Shown one piece after another: positions 26,946 through 36,481 of a stretch of 64,000 nucleotides of DNA; position 1 is the first letter of the stretch, and each line of letters opens with the position of its first letter. The position numbers and the translations under genes are program-made. Below the pieces are notes generated by a model. It was given only the letters and a program-made list of their open reading frames with translations, had not been told where the DNA came from and searched no databases. The stretch spans positions 248,001 to 312,000 of the forward strand of contig CAVSVP010000008.1 of the NCBI GenBank assembly GCA_963731125.1, read 5' to 3'. The stretch comes from CAVSVP01 sp963731125 (GTDB taxonomy: Bacteria > Pseudomonadota > Gammaproteobacteria > Competibacterales > Competibacteraceae).

Positions 26946-27839
26946 ATGCAACGGCAAACCCAAGCCTATCTTTATGCAACGGCTACCGTTATATTATGGG
27001 CCACGGTGGCTTCCGCCTTTAAGCTGTCGCTGCGGTATCTAACCTTTGCAGAGCTGCTGCTGTATGCTTCTCTGGCGTCAGTCTTTGTGTTGACTGCCAT
27101 GCTGCTGGCCGGTGGTAAGCTCGCCGAGCTTAAGACCTGGCCCCGGCGCGAGTTCTTGCGTTCGGCTTTGCTGGGTTTTCTTAACCCATTTCTCTATTAT
27201 CTTGTGCTCTTCAAGGCTTATTCCCTGTTGCCGGCTCAAGAAGCACAACCGCTGAATTTCACTTGGCCCATTGTACTCGTTGTGCTGTCTATCGTAATTT
27301 TGGGGCAAGCGGTGCGTTACATGACTCTCCTTGCCATGGCGATCAGCTTGCTGGGCGTGCTGGTAATTGCCACCCGTGGCAATGTGTTGGACTGGCAGAT
27401 TACCCATGGCCTTGGCGTAATCCTGGCCTTGAGCAGCACGGTTATCTGGGCGCTGTACTGGCTCTATGGGATCAAGGACAACCGAGATCCCATTGTCAGG
27501 CTGTGCTTGAATTTTGCCTTCGGCACCGTTTTTGTGACCGTCTATATGCTACTGTTGGAGCCTTGGCGGATGCCTCCTATCGAGGGGCTCGCCGGAGCCT
27601 TTTATGTGGGGTTGTTCGAAATGGGGATCACCTTCGTGCTGTGGCTTAAGGCATTAAAATTATCCCGGACTACCGCTGAGGTAAGCAATCTGATCTATCT
27701 TTCGCCCTTTCTATCGCTGCTGGTGATCCACGTTGCGGTGGGTGAGCCTATTTATCCCAGCACTGTTATCGGACTGGGTTTAATCGTATCGGGTATCTTG
27801 CTGCAGCAGTTCAGCTTACGACAGCGTCCTTCCTCTTAG
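26946..27839 (+). CDS. EamA/DMT-superfamily inner-membrane exporter
   Basis: Protein of 297 residues with about ten hydrophobic segments arranged as two EamA repeats. The first begins ATATVILWATVASAFKLSLRY; the second begins near GLGVILALSSTVIWALYWLYG. Members export amino acids, metabolites or drugs; the substrate here is unknown. The ATG follows AGGA at 6 bases. The gene converges on the iron-sulfur gene downstream, with only six bases between their stops. Confidence 0.88.
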   Translation: MQRQTQAYLYATATVILWATVASAFKLSLRYLTFAELLLYASLASVFVLTAMLLAGGKLAELKTWPRREFLRSALLGFLNPFLYYLVLFKAYSLLPAQEAQPLNFTWPIVLVVLSIVILGQAVRYMTLLAMAISLLGVLVIATRGNVLDWQITHGLGVILALSSTVIWALYWLYGIKDNRDPIVRLCLNFAFGTVFVTVYMLLLEPWRMPPIEGLAGAFYVGLFEMGITFVLWLKALKLSRTTAEVSNLIYLSPFLSLLVIHVAVGEPIYPSTVIGLGLIVSGILLQQFSLRQRPSS

Positions 27840-27845
27840 ACGGCC

Positions 27846-28658
27846 TTATTTTTTCTGTAGTTCAGCTATTTTTCTCATTAAAAAGACCATTCTTGAATCC
27901 GCAGGCAACTGCTTTGGACAGATATTTTCGGAGTCAAGCGCCGAGATAAACCCAAACACATGGTGGGCATCTCTTACCAGCTCATAGTGATGAGCGCCTT
28001 CCATTAAGTCAAGCGTAGCTATGGTCTGTAGAGCACTCCCTGCGGGGAAATTTTGTCTGGTTGCTCTGGTGCCGTGGGTGGCAATGCAGCAACCGCACTC
28101 GATGCAGCTGTGTAATTTGTAAAGTTGCTCTGCCAAGGCTGGATCCAGCCTGTCCTCCAGGCGCCGCACGTCAACGCTATCTTGGTCGGACCCATAAAGT
28201 GCTGCGATTTTTCTGGGTTTTATTTTTTCAATAACGGCTTGTTTATCGAATGCCTCGGCATGGTCTTCGACCCAGCGTTCTAGCTGCGGAAGAATTCCAC
28301 CGGCGCAGTGGTTCATATCAACGGCAAGGTCGCCGATGATGGCAAAGCCTGGAAGCGGGGCTAGCGTTATTGCGTCGGGTAAATTTTTTGTTAACGTTTT
28401 GCAGGCAAGCCCCGGTCTGCCATTGATCACCATGGAGCAGCTGCCACAGTAGCCGTGACTGCAAAAAAAATCGACTTGTAGGGAGGGATCGTATTTTTCC
28501 TGAATCTCATTCAAAGCAATAAACAGCGTCATGCCAAAGTCTTCTTTTAAGGGATAGCTATCCAACCGGGGCTTGCTGTTACTGTCCTGGGGATTAAATC
28601 GCAGAATGCGAATTTGCAAAGTTCTGCTGGTATTGGCAGTGAGGTGGCCTGGCTGCAT
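27846..28658 (-). CDS. Fumarate reductase/succinate dehydrogenase-type iron-sulfur protein lacking the [3Fe-4S] ligands
   Basis: About 270 residues, closest in motif style to the Wolinella-type FrdB. The [2Fe-2S] ligands are complete (C66, C71, C74, C86 in FFCSHGYCGSC and GLAC). The [4Fe-4S] ligands are complete (C185, C188, C191 in CIECGCC, and C247 in ICPK). The three positions that bind the [3Fe-4S] cluster in FrdB, at +10 from C185 and at -10 and -4 from C247, are H195, F237 and S243. A roughly 30-residue insertion lies between the two cluster domains. No flavoprotein or membrane-anchor gene is adjacent. ATG at 28658 follows GGAG at 7 bases. It may serve a quinone-independent partner, or be degenerating. 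Confidence 0.85.
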   Translation of the reverse strand: MQPGHLTANTSRTLQIRILRFNPQDSNSKPRLDSYPLKEDFGMTLFIALNEIQEKYDPSLQVDFFCSHGYCGSCSMVINGRPGLACKTLTKNLPDAITLAPLPGFAIIGDLAVDMNHCAGGILPQLERWVEDHAEAFDKQAVIEKIKPRKIAALYGSDQDSVDVRRLEDRLDPALAEQLYKLHSCIECGCCIATHGTRATRQNFPAGSALQTIATLDLMEGAHHYELVRDAHHVFGFISALDSENICPKQLPADSRMVFLMRKIAELQKK

Positions 28659-29149
28659 CACAGTCTCCGTCAATTTAAAGAGGTGGCATCAGTGGGTGTG
28701 GTGCTGGATAATGGGTTGCCCGGAATTCGAGAAAAATGCTGTTGAGCGATCCGTTGCTAAACGTTGTGCCACTTGCCATTTCAGCGGTTCGCCGCCAACG
28801 CTGTCCTTTAACATGACAATGGTCGATCGCGTGGCGATATGGCACCCTAGCTTAGCAGTTCGATCTGCGCGGCTGCATGGGTTGCTTCAAGGTATCATCT
28901 TGTTATTAGTTCTATCGATTGGGATGTACGGGGTCCGGGTTGTAAAGTTTGCTTGAAACTGCCGCAATTCAAAGCTATCCAATAATAAGTAATGGACGGT
29001 AATGATTGAGTCAAGGGCCGATGATTTCCACCCGAGATGGATTAGCTGGCCTTGAAGATAACGCTGAGTATAACGATCAAAAGCAAGATTAACACTCGCC
29101 TGTTCGCTACCTTTGCGCTATCAGGCAACCTTTGGACTTGGAGATTCTT
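28659..29149. other. Divergent intergenic region
   Basis: Lies between the iron-sulfur gene and gcvP. No gene is supported; a forward frame with a CATCH sequence near 28770 has no other cytochrome feature. I looked for the conserved cores of a glycine riboswitch before gcvP and did not see them. Confidence 0.4.
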
Positions 29150-32044
29150 ATGTCGCAAACACGGCGCTCTCTGGAAGAGTTAGAACAACGCAAAGATTTT
29201 GTCCGTCGGCACATCGGGTCCAGCCGCGAGGAACAAGCAGCGATGCTGCGAACGCTGAGCATCAATTCCCTAGACGCGCTGATAAAGAAGGTGGTGCCTG
29301 CGAGCATTCTTTCGCAACTGCCGCTGGATTTGGATGAGGGCCGTACCGAACAGCAGGTGTTGGCGGAACTGCGTGCGATCGCCGAGCAGAACGAAGTGTA
29401 CAAATCCATGATCGGGATGGGCTATTACAATTGTTATACGCCTCCTGTGATCCTGCGCAATATTTTGGAAAATCCCGCTTGGTATACGGCTTATACGCCT
29501 TATCAGCCGGAAATTTCCCAAGGCCGTCTGGAAGCAATGCTTAACTTTCAGACCATGATTACCGATCTCACCGGCATGGAACTGGCCAATGCGTCGTTGC
29601 TGGATGAGGCGACTGCCGCGGCCGAAGCCATGGCTTTGTGTTACCGGATGAGCAAAAGCCGCAGCAATGTGTTCTTCGTTTCCAAGGACTGCTTTCCACA
29701 AACCGTCGATGTCATCCGGACCCGCGCAGCGTCTATGAACATTGACATAGTGGTCGGGGATCACCAAAGCGACTTAGATGCTTTGGAAGTTTTCGGCGTA
29801 TTGTTGCAGTATCCGACCTGCGATGGGGAAATCGTCAACTATGCGGATGTCGTGGCCAAAGCCCATGCGCAGCAAGCGTTGGTGAGTGTAGCCGCCGATT
29901 TACTGAGCCTGACCTTGTTAAAGCCGCCTGGCGAATTCGGTGCGGATGTCGTCATTGGTTCTTCGCAACGGTTTGGTGTGCCGCTGGGGTATGGTGGCCC
30001 TCATGCGGCCTACCTGGCGACCCGAGATGCCTATAAACGGGCCATCCCGGGACGCATCGTAGGAGTTTCCGTAGACAATCACGGGAGACCGGCTTACCGC
30101 TTGGCATTACAGACTCGGGAACAACATATCCGCCGGGAAAAGGCCACCAGCAACATCTGTACGGCGCAAGTTTTACTGGCCGTTATCGCCGGCATGTACG
30201 CCGTTTACCATGGTCCGGAAGGGCTAACCACCCTTGCCCAGCGCATTCACCGGTTGACGGCCATCCTAGCCAGGGGTTTGCGGAAGTTGGACTGGGAGGT
30301 ACTGACGCGTTCGTTTTTCGATACGATTACCGTGTGCACGGGCGAGCGTACTTCGGCAATTCTTGAAGCGGCGCGCCGTGAACGGATAAATTTGCGCAAA
30401 GTGGATGGCGAGACGGTAGGCATTGCGCTGGATGAGACCACAACCCGCGAGGATGTGGAAACCCTCTGGAAAATTTTCGGTGGTGCCGATGGTGCGATTC
30501 TATTTGTCACCGATCTCGACGCCACGACTTCCGATAAGCTACTCGCTTCGCTCAGGCGAACCAGTGCGTTTCTGACCCATCCCGTCTTTAACCGTTATCA
30601 TTCGGAAACGGAAATGCTGCGCTATCTGCGCACGCTGGCAGACCGGGATATTGCCTTAGACCGAGCAATGATTCCGTTAGGTTCCTGTACCATGAAACTC
30701 AATGCCACCGCCGAAATGATGCCGGTGACCTGGAAACACTTTAGCGACGTCCATCCCTTTGCGCCCGCCGAGCAGACACGCGGGTACCGGAAGCTGATCA
30801 CCGATCTCGAAGCGTGGCTATGCGCTTGCACTGGGTATGCCGCCGTATCCTTACAGCCCAACGCCGGTTCTCAAGGAGAATATGCGGGGTTGTTGGTGAT
30901 TCGCGCTTATCATGAGAGCCGGGACGAGGGCCATCGCAATATCTGCCTGATTCCCAGTTCCGCCCACGGCACCAATCCGGCATCGGCGCAGATGGCGGGA
31001 ATGCGGGTAGTAGTGGTCCATTGCGACAAGGCGGGCAATGTGGATGTGGAGGACTTGCGGGCAAAGGCGGAGCGGTACAAAGACAATTTGGCGGCCCTGA
31101 TGGTGACCTATCCCTCTACCCATGGTGTTTTCGAAGAAGCGATTGTCGAAATTTGTGAAATTATCCACGCTTATGGCGGCCAGGTATACATCGACGGCGC
31201 TAACTTGAATGCGCTGGTCGGTCTGTGTGCGCCTGGTAAATTCGGTGGCGATGTCTCCCATCTCAACCTGCATAAAACCTTTTGCATTCCCCATGGGGGT
31301 GGCGGGCCCGGGGTCGGACCCATCGGCGTGGCTAAGCATTTGGCGCCGTTTCTTCCCGGCCATCGGATGCTGGCACGTCAGCAAGAGGCTCACCGAGTTG
31401 GACCGGTGGCTGCCGCTCCCTGGGGAAGCGCAGGTATTCTGCCTATCACTTGGGCTTATATCGCCATGATGGGTCGGGACGGCATGCAGCGGGCTACCCA
31501 GAATGCCATTCTTAATGCCAATTATATCGCCCACCAGTTAGCGCCCTATTATCCCGTACTCTACACGGGAAGCCATGGGATGGTGGCTCATGAATGTATT
31601 ATTGACCTGCGGCCGCTTCAGGAGACGACCGGCATCACTGTGGAAGATGTGGCTAAACGCCTTATCGACTATGGATTTCATGCACCCACGATGTCTTTTC
31701 CGGTCGCCGGAACCCTCATGATTGAGCCAACGGAGAGCGAGTCCAAGGCCGAGTTGGATCGCTTCTGCGAAGCCATGGTACTGATCCGTGAGGAAATTCG
31801 TACTCTTGAGAAGGGTGTGCTGGACGTCAAAGATAACCCGCTGCGTAACGCGCCGCACACCATCGAGGATCTTCTCACTAACGACTGGACGCATCCCTAT
31901 ACCAGAGAACAGGCCGTGTATCCGGTGGCTTCTTTAAAAACCCGAAAATATTGGTCCCCGGTAGGACGGATAGACAATGTCTATGGTGATCGCCATTTAG
32001 TATGTTCCTGTCCGCCCCTGTCTGATTATGAACAAGTTGCCTAG
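29150..32044 (+). CDS. gcvP: Glycine dehydrogenase (decarboxylating), P-protein
   Basis: Single-chain P-protein of 964 residues from the ATG at 29150; a TTG at 29132 would add six. It decarboxylates glycine and passes the aminomethyl group to lipoylated H-protein. The N-terminal half shows FVRRHIGSS and YNCYTPPVILRNILE; the C-terminal half has the PLP lysine in HLNLHKTFCIPHGGGGPG and the block IPLGSCTMKLNATAEM. Both halves are complete, in contrast to organisms with split GcvPA/GcvPB. gcvT and gcvH are not in the window. A GcvR-like gene follows 36 bases later. Confidence 0.97.
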   Translation: MSQTRRSLEELEQRKDFVRRHIGSSREEQAAMLRTLSINSLDALIKKVVPASILSQLPLDLDEGRTEQQVLAELRAIAEQNEVYKSMIGMGYYNCYTPPVILRNILENPAWYTAYTPYQPEISQGRLEAMLNFQTMITDLTGMELANASLLDEATAAAEAMALCYRMSKSRSNVFFVSKDCFPQTVDVIRTRAASMNIDIVVGDHQSDLDALEVFGVLLQYPTCDGEIVNYADVVAKAHAQQALVSVAADLLSLTLLKPPGEFGADVVIGSSQRFGVPLGYGGPHAAYLATRDAYKRAIPGRIVGVSVDNHGRPAYRLALQTREQHIRREKATSNICTAQVLLAVIAGMYAVYHGPEGLTTLAQRIHRLTAILARGLRKLDWEVLTRSFFDTITVCTGERTSAILEAARRERINLRKVDGETVGIALDETTTREDVETLWKIFGGADGAILFVTDLDATTSDKLLASLRRTSAFLTHPVFNRYHSETEMLRYLRTLADRDIALDRAMIPLGSCTMKLNATAEMMPVTWKHFSDVHPFAPAEQTRGYRKLITDLEAWLCACTGYAAVSLQPNAGSQGEYAGLLVIRAYHESRDEGHRNICLIPSSAHGTNPASAQMAGMRVVVVHCDKAGNVDVEDLRAKAERYKDNLAALMVTYPSTHGVFEEAIVEICEIIHAYGGQVYIDGANLNALVGLCAPGKFGGDVSHLNLHKTFCIPHGGGGPGVGPIGVAKHLAPFLPGHRMLARQQEAHRVGPVAAAPWGSAGILPITWAYIAMMGRDGMQRATQNAILNANYIAHQLAPYYPVLYTGSHGMVAHECIIDLRPLQETTGITVEDVAKRLIDYGFHAPTMSFPVAGTLMIEPTESESKAELDRFCEAMVLIREEIRTLEKGVLDVKDNPLRNAPHTIEDLLTNDWTHPYTREQAVYPVASLKTRKYWSPVGRIDNVYGDRHLVCSCPPLSDYEQVA

Positions 32045-32080
32045 GGTTCAAGCCCGAACGCAGCTAGCGGAGATAGAGCG

Positions 32081-32611
32081 ATGACAACCACATTAGTAGC
32101 AACGGTGATGAGCGATGATAGGCCAGGACTGGTGGAGGCACTATCCGAAGCGGTGGTAGAACACGGGGGCAACTGGTTAGAAAGTCGAATGTCGCGACTG
32201 GCAGGTAAGTTTGCCGGTATTCTGCTGATGAGTGTTCCCGATAATAAGGCTTTGGCGCTGACCCTAGGGCTGCAAGCGCTCGAAGCACAGGGGTTTAAAA
32301 TATCGGTTGAAAGGAGCACGGGTGGTGCTTTAGCCGGGGACTATCGGTCCTTAAGCCTAGAGTTGATTGGGCAGGATCATCCGGGTATTGTTCACGATAT
32401 CTCTCATGTGCTGGGCAGACTAAAAATTAGCGTTGAAGATTTGCTGACCGAGTGCGTCAGTGGTTCCATGTCCGGCGAAAATCTTTTTAAAGCAACGGCG
32501 CAGCTGCGCGTTCCAAGCCATGTCGCGATCCCGGAGCTTCGGGACGTGTTGGAAGGATTAGCCAACGAGCTGATGGTTGATATCACTTTGGAAGAACCAC
32601 CGGCTGCGTAA
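32081..32611 (+). CDS. Tandem-ACT-domain protein, GcvR-like
   Basis: Protein of 176 residues with two ACT modules: the first opens LVATVMSDDRPGLVEALSEAVVEHGGNW, read here as SDDRPGLVEAL plus EHGGNW, and the second LELIGQDHPGIVHDISHVL. This is the GcvR family, which represses glycine-cleavage genes through GcvA in enterobacteria, and the position immediately after gcvP supports that role. No GcvA-like regulator is in the window. No DNA-binding domain is present, as expected. Confidence 0.85.
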   Translation: MTTTLVATVMSDDRPGLVEALSEAVVEHGGNWLESRMSRLAGKFAGILLMSVPDNKALALTLGLQALEAQGFKISVERSTGGALAGDYRSLSLELIGQDHPGIVHDISHVLGRLKISVEDLLTECVSGSMSGENLFKATAQLRVPSHVAIPELRDVLEGLANELMVDITLEEPPAA

Positions 32612-32715
32612 CTCTGCTAAGCTGGTGCCGCCGAGCTAACGGCTTAAGCAGCTGATTAATAACACCGTATGCTCACCCTGCCTGGCCGGGTGAGGTCATC
32701 TGCAATGGGAGAAGA

Positions 32716-33141
32716 ATGATGTTAACCGTAAAGCAATTAATGACGGTGGATCCAGACACTGTGACTCCGAACGCAACCTTGCATCAGGTTATCGCAACCA
32801 TGAATAAAGACGGTTGCCGGCAGCTACCGGTGGTCGAACAGGGTAAGCTGGTGGGTATTATCACCGATCGTGACGTACGACTGGCGGTAAGCTCGCCGGC
32901 TCTGGAAGACAAGCATCTGAGGCACCATGCGGAGCGCAGTCGGTTACTCGATGAACTTACGGCCGCCGGCTGTATGTCTTCTGACCCTGTCACCGTAACG
33001 CCGGATAGACTGGCTCACGAAGCGGCCGATATCCTTAGTATCCATAAGTTTGGTGCCTTACCCGTGGTGGAGAACGGCGTCTTAGTGGGAATCGTTACGG
33101 TCACCGATTTTCTCAAGTATATGGCGGCTCATGGGATGTAA
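32716..33141 (+). CDS. Two-CBS-domain protein
   Basis: Protein of 141 residues consisting of a CBS pair: VKQLMTVDPDTVTPNATLHQVIATM (opening shortened here to its MTVDPDTVTP core) with GIITDRDVR, and CMSSDPVTVTPDRLAHEAADIL with GIVTVTDFLKY. CBS pairs sense adenine nucleotides or related ligands. GGGAGAAGA precedes ATG 32716/32719. The last 13 bases overlap the end of the convergent caspase-like gene. Confidence 0.88.
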   Translation: MMLTVKQLMTVDPDTVTPNATLHQVIATMNKDGCRQLPVVEQGKLVGIITDRDVRLAVSSPALEDKHLRHHAERSRLLDELTAAGCMSSDPVTVTPDRLAHEAADILSIHKFGALPVVENGVLVGIVTVTDFLKYMAAHGM

Positions 33142-35378
33142 CGAGCGAGATACTGTTGACTGGATCGGTCAGCAGTTGCAGCACCGGTTTTAGGGACGAA
33201 AAAGAAGGGGGCACCCAGGTCTCCTGCAAACTTCATCGGCGCATAGCGTGGGTCCTGATCTACATTTAGCCGGGTCGCGGCAGCCTTGACTTGCTTCGCG
33301 ACCTGCTGATAGAGGATAGGACCCTCCAGAATGTCGCCATTGGACTGCAACACGTCGAACAACGCCTTGGCAAATATTGAGTGATCACCGCCGCCGGTAT
33401 CCAGAACCGGCTTCAACCCACCTGATGTCATCACCGTACGGGAACGAGTGTCAAGCATGAGTTTAAGCCATTTAATACGCTTTTCTTCTGATCTGCCACC
33501 TTCCAGAGAAGTGGTAATGGCTCGGGCCAGAGTACCTGAGTAACAGGAATCGGCAATCACCATGATATGCTTAGCAGACATGCTATTGAGGATATCGGTA
33601 ATGGCTACGTTAGAAATCCAATTGGCTCTGCTATCCGGTTCAGCGTCCACCGGCAGCCAATTCCCCCGGCCGTTGGTGCGATCCAATTCGCCGTGGCCGG
33701 CATAGTATAGTAGAAAATTATCTTGCTCCGTGAGATTGCTGCGGAATTCCTCAAGCGCCGAAAGGATAGCGTAACGATTTGCATCCGTGAGCACCCGGGT
33801 CTGAAAACCGTACTGAGCTTCTAGGAGCCGCGCCATCGCCTGCGCGTCATTGACAGCGGTTTCTAAATTGGGAAACTGGGCGTAGCGGTTGTTGCCAATG
33901 ATAAGGGCGTGGTACCGGCCAAAGTTTAGCTTGGGCAGTCGTGCTTGGGATGTGGATCGAGGCTCGGTGATACGGGTATCACCCGCCCGGCTGGCCAATG
34001 TGGTCTGTTCTTCACGCAGCGTCTGGAGCTGCTCCAACTCAGCTTGCCGGCGATTTACCTCGGCCTCCAGGTTGTCGACCTGTCGCTGGGTTTGCATGAG
34101 CTGTTGATTTTTTTCCTCCAACTGTTGCGCGAAGCGTTGTATTTCTGCGTCGTTTTGTGTGGTGGCGTTACGCTGTTGCTGTAAGACTTGTTGGGCCTGT
34201 TCCAGCCGCACATGGGCAGCTTCCAATTCGCGTTTGCGTGTGTTCAGGCGGTCCTGGTATTGGAAAAGTTGTCCCTGCAGATAGTCAACTTGTTGCTGTA
34301 GCGATTCCCGCTCTCGAGTCTGAGCGGCGACATCCTGCTCTAGATCCTGAGTCTGCTGCTTAGCGGCGCGCAATTCTGCTTTCAGTTGCGCCTGTTGGCG
34401 GTCGGCTTCTTGTTGTAAGTAAGCAATTTCTTGATGCTGTTGTTCGAGCAGTTTCTGCTGTTCCGTCAGGCGCTTTTCTAGCTGTTGGACTATCGGAGTT
34501 GCCGCACCGGATGGTTTCTCTATCGTGGCGGTGCTGCGGCGTTGTGCTAATTGGTGTTCGATTTTCTCTAGTTCCTGCTGGGTCGCTTCCAGCCTGGTAC
34601 GGCGTGCCTGAAGTTGTTCCTGGGTCTGCTCTAATTGCGCCCGTAATAGGTTAGCCTCCTGTTCCCGTAGGGCTAATTCCGTGCGTAGCGAATCGCGTTC
34701 TTTACGCAAGGTGCCACGCTCCGTAGCGAGCGACACGCGCTCTACACGCAGGGTATCGCGCTCTGCACGCAGGGTATCGCGCTCTGTTTCGAGGGTCCTG
34801 ATGGAAGAAGTAAATGCTAATTGGTCATCCGTAAGCCCCGACGCTTGGCGATACCAATTCAGAGCAGTGACCGGGTTTTTAGGCACTCCTAAACCCTGTT
34901 CATAAAGAGAGCCCAGGTTGATCTGGGCACGAGAATAACCCTGTTCGGCCGCCTTACGGTACCATTGGGCGGCGAGGGCATAGTCGGGTTCGAGACCTAG
35001 CCCTCTTTCGTAGATTTCGCCTACATAGGTCTGCGCCATCGGGTCGCCAGCTTGAGCCGGGGGCAGCCAAACCCTGAGAGCGGTGGCGTAGTTGGCACGG
35101 TCATAAGCGACATACTCGCCGCCGCGGATTTCGCAGTCGCCGGCAGAGGTTTTGATAGGCCGCCGAGGTGTTAGATAGGTAAAGCTGGTACCCAATTTGC
35201 GGATTTGGCCGGGTAACAGGCAGTCTACCACCAGCAGTTTATCTACTTCTTCAGGGGGAACGGTAGCGGAAGATTGTCCATCAAGGGTGGAGTTGGTGGC
35301 TGCGCAGGCACTAAGCAGAGCCGCCGCTATACTCCAACTGAGTGGAGTAAGATATCGCTGTAAACTTTTTGCAAACAT
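33129..35378 (-). CDS. Caspase-like (peptidase C14) lipoprotein with Sel1 repeats and a long coiled coil
   Basis: Protein of 749 residues. A lipoprotein signal ends at the lipobox LLSAC with Cys25. Residues 105-180 contain two Sel1-type repeats (AQTYVGEIYERGLGLEPDYA, AQINLGSLYEQGLGVPKNPV). Residues 185-465 are a Gln/Glu/Arg-rich coiled coil that includes heptads of the form ERDTLRA. The C-terminal domain is caspase-like: YHALIIGNNRY, the catalytic His in LLYYAGHGE and the catalytic Cys in IADSCYSG. Known bacterial members cut after basic residues. Anchoring in the envelope predicts a periplasmic or surface protease. An IS256 remnant lies just upstream and may have altered its promoter. Confidence 0.88.
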   Translation of the reverse strand: MFAKSLQRYLTPLSWSIAAALLSACAATNSTLDGQSSATVPPEEVDKLLVVDCLLPGQIRKLGTSFTYLTPRRPIKTSAGDCEIRGGEYVAYDRANYATALRVWLPPAQAGDPMAQTYVGEIYERGLGLEPDYALAAQWYRKAAEQGYSRAQINLGSLYEQGLGVPKNPVTALNWYRQASGLTDDQLAFTSSIRTLETERDTLRAERDTLRVERVSLATERGTLRKERDSLRTELALREQEANLLRAQLEQTQEQLQARRTRLEATQQELEKIEHQLAQRRSTATIEKPSGAATPIVQQLEKRLTEQQKLLEQQHQEIAYLQQEADRQQAQLKAELRAAKQQTQDLEQDVAAQTRERESLQQQVDYLQGQLFQYQDRLNTRKRELEAAHVRLEQAQQVLQQQRNATTQNDAEIQRFAQQLEEKNQQLMQTQRQVDNLEAEVNRRQAELEQLQTLREEQTTLASRAGDTRITEPRSTSQARLPKLNFGRYHALIIGNNRYAQFPNLETAVNDAQAMARLLEAQYGFQTRVLTDANRYAILSALEEFRSNLTEQDNFLLYYAGHGELDRTNGRGNWLPVDAEPDSRANWISNVAITDILNSMSAKHIMVIADSCYSGTLARAITTSLEGGRSEEKRIKWLKLMLDTRSRTVMTSGGLKPVLDTGGGDHSIFAKALFDVLQSNGDILEGPILYQQVAKQVKAAATRLNVDQDPRYAPMKFAGDLGAPFFFVPKTGAATADRSSQQYLARYIP

Positions 35379-35443
35379 AATGGCGTTACCTTGACAGTTC
35401 TACTGTCGCCTATCTTCTAAAAAATAGCTGAAACAATAGCGAG

Positions 35444-36481
35444 TTGCAAGTGGTGCTAAGTGAGCAGAATAAGAGTGAACAAGATATTGCGGCGCTAAGC
35501 CGCCAGTTGCTGAAACTGACGGTGGAGCGGGCTTTGCAGGTGGAGATGGAGGAACCCTTAGGCTATGCCAAACATGCCCAAGAAGGCCACGGCAGCGGCA
35601 ATAGCCGTAATGGTTATTCCAGCAAGACACTGAAGGGGAATATCGGGGAGGTGGAGATCCAACCCCCCCGGGATCGCCAAGGGTGCTTTGAACCGCAGCT
35701 GATTGGCAAGGGCCAGACCCGGCTGACGGAGTTTGATGACCAGATCCTCACCTTGTACGCCAAAGGCATGACGACCCGCGACATTGCCGAGACCTTCCGG
35801 GAAATGTATGGAGCGGACGTTTCCGCCAGCCTCATCAGTAAGGTGACCGATGCGGTGTGGGAGACGGTGCAAGCCTGGCAAACGCGACCCTTGGACGCTT
35901 TATCTCCCATTCTTTATCTGGACGGGATCGTGGTCAAAATCCGCCAGGATAACCGGGTGATCAACAACACCGTGCATGTCGCCCTGGGCGTTAATCTCGA
36001 CGGCCACAAAGAAGTCCTGGGGTTGTGGCTCGCCGAAACCGAGGGAGCGAAGTTTTGGCTCACGGTGTTAACCGAGTTACAGAACCGCGGCTTGAAGGAC
36101 GTTTTTATCGTCTGCGTGGATGGCCTCACGGGCTTCCCCGAGGCCATTCAGACGGTCTATCCCAAGGCCAAGATCCAGCTGTGCATTGTCCATCTCATGC
36201 GCAATGCCCTCAACTCTGTCGCGTATAAAGACCGTCGTGCGGTGGCGGCAGCATTAAAGCGCATTTATCAAGCGATCACGGTGGCTGAGGCTGAACAAGC
36301 GTTGGAGCAGTTTAGCGAGCGCTGGGATGGGAAATATCCCTCCATCAGTGCCTTGTGGTTACGCCACTGGGAGCATATCATCCCCTTATTGGATTATCCC
36401 GAGGAGATCCGACGGGTGATCTATACTACCAACGCGATTGAATCGTTGAACAGCGTTATCCGTAAGGCAACGAAAAAGTAA
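35444..36481 (+). pseudogene. IS256-family transposase, 3'-truncated
   Basis: 345 codons of an IS256/mutator-type transposase, including GNSRNGYSSKTL, LYLDGIVVKIRQD (first catalytic Asp), VDGLTGFPEAI (second Asp) and YTTNAIESLNSVIRKATKK. The family normally continues for some 50 more residues. Homology ends at the TAA, which is supplied by foreign sequence from an IS4-type element in the opposite orientation. The right end of the IS is missing, so the element is inactive. Confidence 0.85.

Noticed and set aside
28573..28956. Forward frame containing a CATCH haem-like motif
   Set aside because: No signal peptide or axial-ligand context, it overlaps the iron-sulfur gene start, and its composition is not protein-like.
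28960..29149. Possible glycine riboswitch before gcvP
   Set aside because: The conserved core sequences of that riboswitch could not be found on inspection.
32044..32075. GGTTCAAGCCC resembling a tRNA T-arm
   Set aside because: No acceptor, D or anticodon arms can be drawn around it.
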